Assembly (NCBI GenBank): GCA_001897795.1
Contig: MKUL01000043.1
Location: 1-64,000, forward strand
Origin: Alphaproteobacteria bacterium 41-28
GTDB taxonomy: Bacteria; Pseudomonadota; Alphaproteobacteria; UBA9655
DNA: 64,000 nt
Direction: 5' to 3'
The position numbers and the translations under genes are program-made. Positions 19,446-27,342 of this stretch are shown piece after piece (positions within the stretch are counted from its first letter, which is position 1; each line of letters opens with the position of its first letter). The notes under the pieces are model-generated. The model searched no databases, had not been told where the DNA came from, and saw nothing but the letters and a program-made list of their open reading frames with translations.

Positions 19446-19817
19446 TTAGCGAAACTCTATACTACCTGTAGCGTTCAAATTTAATTTGCCTGGCCCCTTA
19501 CTTAATGTCACTCCACGGGGAATTATAATATCTCCAGTCGTAGAAATGGACACATCCTTCCCTCTCTGCAAACGTTTATTGATTTTAACAGCTTTTGAAG
19601 AATCAATTATATAAGTTCCTACTGCATTAATTTTTTTGTATTTATGATCGCTATGATGACGATGACGCATTCTGATATGAAGTCCTCCTTTGCCAATGCC
19701 TATTTCTTCAATTTTAACTCTGACAGCATAGCTAAAATCCCCAATAGTTGGTAATAGAAGAGCTGCGCTCAGTGAAATTTTTAATAGTTTTTGATAAGTA
19801 GTTATTTTATTTCTCAT
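19446..19817 (-). CDS. Hypothetical exported protein
   Basis: 123-aa ORF with N-terminal hydrophobic signal; SD-like sequence upstream. Confidence 0.55.
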   Translation of the reverse strand: MRNKITTYQKLLKISLSAALLLPTIGDFSYAVRVKIEEIGIGKGGLHIRMRHRHHSDHKYKKINAVGTYIIDSSKAVKINKRLQRGKDVSISTTGDIIIPRGVTLSKGPGKLNLNATGSIEFR

Positions 19818-20079
19818 TATTTTCTCCTAAATTTAAGAATTTATAAACTTGCTTGTAATAACAATTCGCCTTCTTTCAATGAGTTCTAAAACTTTGGTCT
19901 CGGTGAATTCGTGTACTCCGCTCACTTCTCCTTGTTTTTCTGCTTATTGTTTGAAAGCGAAACATCATAAAAATGCATACAAGCTTATTCAATAAATATA
20001 GTAAAATTATTAAAATAAAATTAACGATTTTAAAAATTTTTTGGTTAAGTTAATTTTTGATCTTAGACACTAGACTTAT

Positions 20080-20244
20080 ACGACTTCTTTTATCCTCAAC
20101 TTCTCGATCCACTCCACCGATAAAATCTTCGAAGAAATGTCTCAAAGGATCGCCTTTCGTAAACGGGAGGGCAAACAATAGATGGAAGGGAGACGCAGCT
20201 GTTCTCACCCTCTTTAAGAATTCAAGCAATTTCGTAAAGCCCTC
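20080..20244 (-). pseudogene. Degenerate copy of the 3' end of the CoA-transferase gene
   Basis: Colinear with 21262-21432 (ctccaccgataaaatct; taaacgggagggcaaacaatagatggaagggagacgcagctgtt), with small indels. Confidence 0.65.
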
Positions 20245-20918
20245 TTACCGACGGGCTGATTTCCTTCTCAAACTACGGCTAACGTATCTTTTTCTTACAG
20301 CACGCGCGTTTCGTTTTTTCGAACGCACTTGCCTTTTATTTACATTATGAGCTGGCTCTTTTCTTGCGGCTCGGCCTGGCCTTTTACTGACAGCACGAGC
20401 TGGGCTTACTGAACGGGCCGACCTTACTGGGAGACGGGCTGGTCTTACAGAACGAGCTGGCCTTACGACACCAGCTGGCTTTTTATTCGCAGCACGGGTG
20501 GGCTTTATAGAACGAGTGGACTTTACTGAACTGGCTGACTTTACTGGACGAGCGGACTTTACTGCGCGGCCTGGACTTACTGGACGGGCAGGTCTCCCCC
20601 TCAACCTTTGAGCGTGCGGATTCGATGGATTAGATTTAATAATTCCAAGCTTTGAAACCTCGTTTCGAAACTGAAGTTCCTCCATTTCCATAGAAAGTTT
20701 GACGTCCTGCAGATTAAATCCTCTAGAGGAAAAAAAGCTCCTCCTAGTCCCTGCTATATTCCTAAGGGTGGCCCCATTAGGCTCAATTAACACGCCACCA
20801 GGCTTACGCGTTATCCTTGCTCCATTCGTAAGCTCGTATTCCCTACCCAAGGGCTCGCTGCCTTAGCTAATGAAGCAAAAAACAAAACGACAGAAAATAA
20901 TAATATAAATTTTTTCAT
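20245..20918 (-). CDS. Arg/Ala/Pro/Lys-rich low-complexity exported protein; signal peptide in a different frame
   Basis: ORF body 20245-20850 has repeated SARPVK/RPARSV units. MKKFILLFSVVLFFASLAKA starts at 20918 behind AAGGAGG but joins the body only with a 1-nt shift near 20852. Confidence 0.55.
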
Positions 20919-20934
20919 AGAATCCTCCTTGTGT

Positions 20935-21123
20935 AACTACTCACCCGTCCCCACACATGGTGTCATCCTTGGTAAGAAATACTTAGTTTTCCAAAGGAAA
21001 ACTCTAGTATTTCTTGACCAAGGATCTTATTGCCCGAGAGATCCTCGGCCAAGAAAAGGTAAGCTTTTTCTTCGAAAAATCAACCTTTTCTTGCCAAGGA
21101 TGACACGGGTGGGTGAGTAGTCA
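20935..21123. repeat. Long palindromic repeat, family D
   Basis: Ends taactactcacccgt / gggtgggtgagtag; internal inverted copies of ttccttggcaagaaaagg; related unit at 24229-24315. Confidence 0.75.
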
Positions 21124-21254
21124 CCTCCTAGTTAACAATATGTGATTGATTGGTACTACATTTAAAATACGCTATGAAAGTACAGGTTTGTTGATACGAA
21201 GTGAAGCATTATTATCCTGTAGGGTATAAAGTGTTATGATCTTAGCCCAAGCTC

Positions 21255-22430
21255 TCACACAATCCCCTTCTTCTTCAGATCCCCGATCCGCTCCATCGAT
21301 AAAATCTCTGAAAGAACTTCCTCCGTATGTTCTCCAAGACGTGGAGGGCGCTTTTTATAAGCGGGAGGGGAAGCAGAAAGATGGAGGGGAGATGCAACTG
21401 TTTTCAGCCCTTCTTGAAAGGACTTTGCAATTTCACTCGCTTTGACTTGAGGATCTTGAAAAGCATCTTCCAGTGTGTTGACAGGGCCTGTTGGAACTCC
21501 AATTTTCTGGAGATTTTCTAGCCAGTAGGCTTTTGGCCACGCCCCCATAATCTTGTTCATTTCAGCCATAACTTCCTCGCGATGACGCACCCGAACTTCA
21601 TTATTTAAATAATGAGGATGGGAAAGTAAGTCTGCTCGACCCGCAAATTCACAAAATTTCTTAAATTGGTTGTCCGATCCAATAGCCACAATGACGAGAC
21701 CATCCTGGACCTGAAAAGCCCCGTACGGAACAATATTGGGATGCCCATTCCCAACCCGCGGAGGAAGATTCCCATCCAAGAGATAGGATTGAGCGGCAAA
21801 GGACATCAGAGCAAGGGTTGAATCTAAAAGAGCCATATCGATATATTGCCCCTGACCCGTTCGTGTCCGTTGATAAAGGGCCGCAAGAATCGCAAGAGCG
21901 CTATAGATCCCTGTCCCAATATCCGCAATAGAAATACCCGCACGCAAAGGATCCCCATCAGGCTCCCCTATCAAACTCATGAGTCCTGAAAGTCCTTGTA
22001 TCTGAAAATCATAGCCGGGCCGGTCGGCATAAGGCCCTGTCTGGCCAAAACCCGTAATGGAACAATAAATGATGTCAGGCTTAATTTTTTTTACATCCTC
22101 ATAGGCCAATCCATGGCGCGCCAAAAATCCTGTCTTAAAATTTTCGACAAAAACATCAGATTTTTTGATTAATGCATAAGCAATCACAAGGCCTTCCGGC
22201 TTTGTAAAATCAAGAGAAAGCGAACGTTTATTTCGATTGCAACTGAGGTAGTAGGCACTTTCCTTTGATTCTTTTTCAAAAGGAGGTCCCCAAGATCGTG
22301 TGACATCCCCAACGTTTGGTTGTTCAATCTTGATGACCTCTGCCCCTAAATCACCCAAAATTTGCGTACAGAATGGACCCGCAAGGATGCGGGTCATATC
22401 AAAAACACGGATGCCTTCAAGGGCTTTCAA
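21255..22430 (-). CDS. CaiB/BaiF family III CoA transferase
   Basis: GIRVFDMTRILAGPFCTQILGDLGAEVIKIEQPNVGD. Confidence 0.92.
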   Translation of the reverse strand: MKALEGIRVFDMTRILAGPFCTQILGDLGAEVIKIEQPNVGDVTRSWGPPFEKESKESAYYLSCNRNKRSLSLDFTKPEGLVIAYALIKKSDVFVENFKTGFLARHGLAYEDVKKIKPDIIYCSITGFGQTGPYADRPGYDFQIQGLSGLMSLIGEPDGDPLRAGISIADIGTGIYSALAILAALYQRTRTGQGQYIDMALLDSTLALMSFAAQSYLLDGNLPPRVGNGHPNIVPYGAFQVQDGLVIVAIGSDNQFKKFCEFAGRADLLSHPHYLNNEVRVRHREEVMAEMNKIMGAWPKAYWLENLQKIGVPTGPVNTLEDAFQDPQVKASEIAKSFQEGLKTVASPLHLSASPPAYKKRPPRLGEHTEEVLSEILSMERIGDLKKKGIV

Positions 22431-22432
22431 CC

Positions 22433-22861
22433 CTATTTAACCCCTAAAAGCTCTACTTCAAAGAAGAGAGTTGAATTCGGAGGAATTTCAGCTCCTGCGC
22501 CTTGTGCTCCATAAGCTAATTCTGCAGGGATGGTAAGTTCACGCTTTCCCCCGACCTTCATGGTGGCAACTCCTTCATCCCATCCGGGAATAACCTGTCC
22601 TTTACCTATTGTGAAGGTGAAAGGTTGACCTCGATCGACAGAGCTATCAAATTTTTTGCCTTTTTTACCATTTTCTAGCAGCCAACCTGTGTAATGAACG
22701 GTTACTTCTTGTCCAGTTTGAGGTGTGGCCCCCTCCCCCACTTTTTTGTCATCGTAAGAAAGACCGGAAGGGGTTTGAATGGCTTTTGCATGTTTTGCGC
22801 AAGCAGTAGCAAGAACGGGTGTGGTCACGGCTAAAAACCCTGCCAAAAGAGATAATTTCAT
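22433..22861 (-). CDS. FKBP-type peptidyl-prolyl isomerase, exported
   Basis: VTVHYTGWLLENGKKFDSS...FTIGKGQVIPGWDEGVATMKVGGKREL. Confidence 0.92.
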   Translation of the reverse strand: MKLSLLAGFLAVTTPVLATACAKHAKAIQTPSGLSYDDKKVGEGATPQTGQEVTVHYTGWLLENGKKGKKFDSSVDRGQPFTFTIGKGQVIPGWDEGVATMKVGGKRELTIPAELAYGAQGAGAEIPPNSTLFFEVELLGVK

Positions 22862-23862
22862 AAAACGTTTTTCCTTTCTTGTTGGTTATCTTTGTTTTTG
22901 AATTCCTCCATCGCTTTCACAAGCTCTCGACGAATCCCAGGCTCAAAGGCAGAATGACCCGCATCTGGAATGATGCGATAATCGACCTCAGGCCATCTTT
23001 GTACTACATCATCCGCAGAAACAATAGGACAGAGTAAATCATACCGCCCATGCACAATTACACCTGGAATGTGGCGAATGCGATCGATCTTGTTCAAAAG
23101 GTCATTTTCTGGCAAGAAAATATCATGGATAAAATAATGGGCTTCAATGGGTGCAATCCCCAGCGCCACATTATCTTTGGCAAAGTCCGCTACCAAAGCG
23201 GCATTGGGCAAAAGGGTCGCGAGGGTCCCTTCATAAACGCTCCATACCCTAGCGGCGATCTTGTAAACAGCAGGATCAGGATCTGTCAGAAGTTTATAAT
23301 ACGCTTTAAGAATGCTCTGCCAGTCTTGCTGATCTTCTGGCTTTAAGGGTGCCATAAACTTCCGATATTCTTCCGGACAAAAAGTTTTCACACCCCACAG
23401 AACCCATTCAAATTCAGACCTTCTGCACAGGAAGATGCCTCTGAAGATAAGACCAAGACAGAGGCTTGGATGGGCCTCAGCATAAGCGATTCCCAGTGTA
23501 GATCCCCAAGATCCTCCAAAAATATACCACTTTTCAACCCCTAAATGGACGCGGAGTTTCTCTATGTCTGCAATCAAATGCGGGGTTGTGTTATCCTTGA
23601 GTTCACCAAGAGGGAGAGATTTTCCTGCTCCCCGTTGGTCGTATAAGATAATACGGTAATAGGAGGGGTCAAAAAAGCAGCGCGTAGAGGGAGATGTCCC
23701 CGCACCAGGTCCTCCATGTAGAACAAGCACTGGAACACCCTTAGGATTGCCTGATTCTTCCCAATACATTTGATGGAGACCATCTAGATCCAAATAACCG
23801 GTTTTATAAGGTTCGATCGCAGGATAGAGTTCGTCTCTCACATAAGCCTCTGGAAAATCCAT
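22858..23862 (-). CDS. pip: Prolyl aminopeptidase (alpha/beta hydrolase)
   Basis: YWEESGNPKGVPVLVLHGGPGAGTSPSTRCFFDP, IFGGSWGSTL. Confidence 0.92.
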   Translation of the reverse strand: MDFPEAYVRDELYPAIEPYKTGYLDLDGLHQMYWEESGNPKGVPVLVLHGGPGAGTSPSTRCFFDPSYYRIILYDQRGAGKSLPLGELKDNTTPHLIADIEKLRVHLGVEKWYIFGGSWGSTLGIAYAEAHPSLCLGLIFRGIFLCRRSEFEWVLWGVKTFCPEEYRKFMAPLKPEDQQDWQSILKAYYKLLTDPDPAVYKIAARVWSVYEGTLATLLPNAALVADFAKDNVALGIAPIEAHYFIHDIFLPENDLLNKIDRIRHIPGVIVHGRYDLLCPIVSADDVVQRWPEVDYRIIPDAGHSAFEPGIRRELVKAMEEFKNKDNQQERKNVL

Positions 23863-23878
23863 GTATTTAAAGACTTAT

Positions 23879-24130
23879 TTACTCGCCTGTTTCACCCTGG
23901 TCAAGGGTAAGTTCTGTTTTAATTTCCCTAATCAACCTCTCTAAATCTTCCTCGGATAAATCGGATAGAGAAACTTGATTCTTCTGTTTAGGAATGAAAA
24001 GACCCATTTGACGACCCAAAAGCTCTTTCGCCTTTAAAGCAACTGAAAAATTTTCGCTTGCCATCGCCATTGCATAGATGGATTCCAAATCTTTCAAAAT
24101 ATCAGCTGAAGCCCTTTTGTCATTTTCCAT
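23879..24130 (-). CDS. Hypothetical protein
   Basis: 83-aa ORF ending just downstream of pip start; plausible bacterial composition. Confidence 0.5.
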   Translation of the reverse strand: MENDKRASADILKDLESIYAMAMASENFSVALKAKELLGRQMGLFIPKQKNQVSLSDLSEEDLERLIREIKTELTLDQGETGE

Positions 24131-24228
24131 TGAACAGAAATCCCTACTTTATATTTTTATGATCTCACGCTTCTTGTTGAAAAACAAATTTTGAATTGGT
24201 CATTTGAGTGACTTTCCATTTCTCATCT

Positions 24229-24315
24229 CGTTTTGCAAGAAAAGGTTGGTTTTTCTTCGAAAAACCAACCTTTTCTTGCCAAGGATGACACAGCGTGTGG
24301 GGACGGACGAGTTAA
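24229..24315. repeat. Palindromic repeat, family D
   Basis: gcaagaaaaggttggtttttcttcgaaaaaccaaccttttcttgcc is a near-perfect hairpin shared with 20935-21123. Confidence 0.8.
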
Positions 24316-24395
24316 CTCGTTTTAATAATATGTTAACCTCTGTGCCATAAGCTTAAAAAAATCGAGGTTGAGAGCACGATAAGGAAACTATTTTA

Positions 24396-24797
24396 ATGGA
24401 AATTCAAGCAGTCCTTTATCAGATCTTAAATATTGTCGTCATTTGCATTAATCTTTTTGGTATCGGTGTTGTATTCTGGGGGTTTGTTGTGGCAGCAACT
24501 GGCTTCATTCGCATGAAACTTCATCGCCATGGAGTTATTTTTTTCCTCAAGGAGGCAAATGAAATCCGAGCAGTCTTAGGCACCTATATCCTCTTTGGGC
24601 TTGAGTTTATGATTGCGGGTGACATTATTCACACCTTTATTAAACCATCCCAAGATGACCTAATTATCCTTGCCACAATCGTAGCCATAAGAACAGTTAT
24701 TAGCTACTTCCTCGGCCGAGAAGTGGATGAAGCTCTTCGTGACAAAGGGGATCAAAAAATCTTTAAAAAAGAATTAGCAACAAAATCAATTACTTAA
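24396..24797 (+). CDS. DUF1622-type membrane protein
   Basis: Three TM helices; FGLEFMIAGDIIHTFIKPSQDDLIILATIVAIRTVISYFLGRE. Confidence 0.8.
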   Translation: MEIQAVLYQILNIVVICINLFGIGVVFWGFVVAATGFIRMKLHRHGVIFFLKEANEIRAVLGTYILFGLEFMIAGDIIHTFIKPSQDDLIILATIVAIRTVISYFLGREVDEALRDKGDQKIFKKELATKSIT

Positions 24798-24815
24798 AAA
24801 AGAGAGGAACATCAC

Positions 24816-25280
24816 ATGGCTGACAATATTTCAGAAAGTAATCGCCGTCAAATTGCAGAAGCTTTAACGGAATACCTAGCTGATGTCACCATTGTTTACT
24901 ATAAAACCCATGGCTTTCATTGGAATATCGAAGGACCGAATTTTTACAGCCTTCATATTATGCTCGAAAAATTTTATGAAGAAATTTGGGAATCGATGGA
25001 TGAAGTTGCAGAGCGTATACGTGCACTTGGAGAAAAGGTCCCCCCGGGTTTGTCAGATTTGTTAAAAATTGCCTCGATCAAGGAAGCGGAAACTGCTCCC
25101 AAAGGTCTGCTTATGATGCAAGTGCTCAGAGGAGATTATCTAGCATTGGCTAAAAAATCCCACGATGTAGGCGTGATTGCAACAAGCTTTGGAGACACAA
25201 TCACAACAGATATGATGACAGAAAAAGCAACCTTTCTAGAAAAAGCAGCTTGGATGCTTCAAAGCACCATTAATGATTAA
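24816..25280 (+). CDS. dps: Dps/ferritin-like DNA-protection protein
   Basis: YKTHGFHWNIEGPNFYSLHIMLEKFYEEIWESMDEVAERIRALGEKVP. Confidence 0.93.
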   Translation: MADNISESNRRQIAEALTEYLADVTIVYYKTHGFHWNIEGPNFYSLHIMLEKFYEEIWESMDEVAERIRALGEKVPPGLSDLLKIASIKEAETAPKGLLMMQVLRGDYLALAKKSHDVGVIATSFGDTITTDMMTEKATFLEKAAWMLQSTIND

Positions 25281-26383
25281 TGTGCTGGGCAAGGGTAGCT
25301 TCTAGGAAAGCATCTATGTCACCCTCTAAAACGCCATGAGCGTTGCCTTTCTCCACATTCGTCCTTAAATCTTTCACCATTTGGTATGGATGCAGAACAT
25401 AAGATCGAATTTGATGACCCCATCCAATCTCCGATTTTGTAGCTTCCGAAGCTTGAGCGGCTTCAGCGCGCTTTTTAAGCTCAAGTTCATAAAGGCGGGC
25501 TTTGAGCATGCTCATGGCTTGGGCGCGGTTTCGATGTTGGGATCGATCGTTTTGACACTGGACCACAACACCCGTCGGAAGGTGGGTAATCCGGATAGCA
25601 CTATCCGTTTTATTGACATGCTGACCACCAGCACCTGAGGCTCTATAGGTATCAACTCTTAAATCCTTATCCTCAATTTGAATATCAATAGATTCATCGA
25701 CTTCAGGATAGACCCAAACGGACGCAAAACTGGTATGTCTGCGCGCATTTGAATCAAAAGGCGAGATCCGAACCAACCGGTGCACACCGCTTTCACCTTT
25801 CAACCATCCATAGGGATGATCAGCGTCTTTATGGGAACTCACCTTAAAGGTTGCGGATTTAATGCCTGCTTCTTCACCTGCACTTTCTTCAATCCACTCT
25901 ATTTTATACCCCTTGGCTTCTGCCCACCGACTATACATGCGCGCAAGCATGAGGGCCCAATCTTGAGCTTCCGTCCCTCCTGCTCCAGCATGGACTTCTA
26001 TAAAACAATTGTTATTATCCGCTTCTCCTGACAACAGGGTCTCGAGCCGCAGCCGTTCTACTCTTTTATGAAGGGATTCAATGTCGCTTTCCGCTGCTTC
26101 CACAACGTCCCGATCCTCTTCCATCTCTCCAAGTTCTAAAAGGTCGAGAGCATCTTTTAAGTCTTGATCAATTTTCTGGACACGGCCAAGAGCTTGGGAA
26201 AGTTGTTCACGTTCGCGCATAATTTCTTGAGCCCGTTGAGGATCATCCCAAAGGGTGGGATCTTGAACTTGTTTTTCTAAGTCTTGAAGACGCGTCTGGG
26301 ATTTATCCCAGTCAAAGTCGCCTCCTCAGGAGGATAAGCCCCTCCTCAATATCATGGACAAGAGTTTCTATTTCTGTGCGCAT
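25270..26383 (-). CDS. prfB: Peptide chain release factor 2 with programmed +1 frameshift
   Basis: GAGGQHVNKTDSAIRITHLPTGVVV; zero-frame start at 26383 MRTEIETLVHDIEEGLILLRRRL then AGGAGGCGACTTTGAC; +1 frame continues into the main ORF. Confidence 0.93.
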
Positions 26384-26457
26384 ATCTTATTTGCCTCTAT
26401 CATATTTACTCAACTTTATAGCAGGGTCAGCTGACCCAAGCCAAGAACTGATCTTGA

Positions 26458-26727
26458 TTACAAATCAACAAAAGCTTCTGGGTGTTTTTGGGCGATACGT
26501 AATAAAACTGTAGCTGGTCCACTGGGCTTGCGCCTTCCCTGCTCCCACTCCTGAAGTGTTCTGAGACTAATCCCCATATAGGCTGCGAAAACTGATTGAG
26601 AGAGATCGAGCTCTTGCCTTATAGCCACAATATTTGGGCGTTCAAGCACACGCTTTTTCCCGATTCCTTCGCGAATGGAATCAATTCCTTCTAGAATTTC
26701 CTGGCCAATATTTCTCTTCAATGTCAT
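26458..26727 (-). CDS. XRE-family helix-turn-helix protein (antitoxin-like)
   Basis: RQELDLSQSVFAAYMGISLRTLQEWEQGRRKPSGPA HTH; no adjacent toxin ORF. Confidence 0.8.
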   Translation of the reverse strand: MTLKRNIGQEILEGIDSIREGIGKKRVLERPNIVAIRQELDLSQSVFAAYMGISLRTLQEWEQGRRKPSGPATVLLRIAQKHPEAFVDL

Positions 26728-26747
26728 GGTAGTACTACCTTACAAAT

Positions 26748-27234
26748 CGTCATCCCGGGATTTATAACCTCTTCCGAACCCGCGAAGCGGGGAGGAATAG
26801 AGGTTGTTAATACCCGGAACCTCTTGAATAGGCTATAAGCTATTATACAGGTCTTGCCAATCGGGGTTCTCTTTTTCTATTAATTCTATCTTCCAAGCTC
26901 GCTTCCACCCTTTGATTCTTGTTTCTCTTAAAATGACTTGACTAATATCCCCGTGAATTTCAAAATATACAAGGCGGTCCACATTATATTTAGCTGAAAA
27001 GCCTCCATAAATTTTGGTCTTATGTTGGTATACTCTTTTAATTAAGTCTGAAGTGACGCCTGTGTATAAAGTTCCATTCTTTTTGTTTGCAAGGATATAA
27101 ACATAAGAGTCCATGAGTATCTCCCTATAAAAAAGTTTTTATGATTTTCAGCTTTTCCAAGGTTCCGGGTACTAAGCCTCTCTATCACTCGCCCAGATGG
27201 GCTCGTGAAGAGAGTCTAAGTCCCGGAATGACGA
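26748..27234. mobile_element. GIY-YIG cassette 1: REP B, nuclease gene, inverted REP A
   Basis: Ends cgtcatcccgggattta ... taagtcccggaatgacga; same architecture as 60661-61151. Confidence 0.7.
26833..27114 (-). CDS. Single-domain GIY-YIG nuclease
   Basis: MDSYVYILANKKNGTLYTGVTSDLIKRVYQHK: GIY-YIG-type core (YVY...LYTGVT) and conserved Arg. Confidence 0.92.
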   Translation of the reverse strand: MDSYVYILANKKNGTLYTGVTSDLIKRVYQHKTKIYGGFSAKYNVDRLVYFEIHGDISQVILRETRIKGWKRAWKIELIEKENPDWQDLYNSL

Positions 27235-27342
27235 CCGAAAAATTTCATTCTTAACTTTAATCTCTTAAACTTAGTATCTTCACGTTAAATGACTCAACAG
27301 ATTTTTTACAAGTGTTCACTCAAGTTCCTAGAACGGGGAAAT

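Noticed and set aside
20900-24320. CRISPR-like array from repeated hairpins
   Set aside because: No regular repeat-spacer periodicity and no cas genes; these are dispersed palindromes.
25270-25280. Overlap of dps and prfB stop regions as a possible regulatory antisense
   Set aside because: An 11-bp convergent overlap is common in compact genomes.
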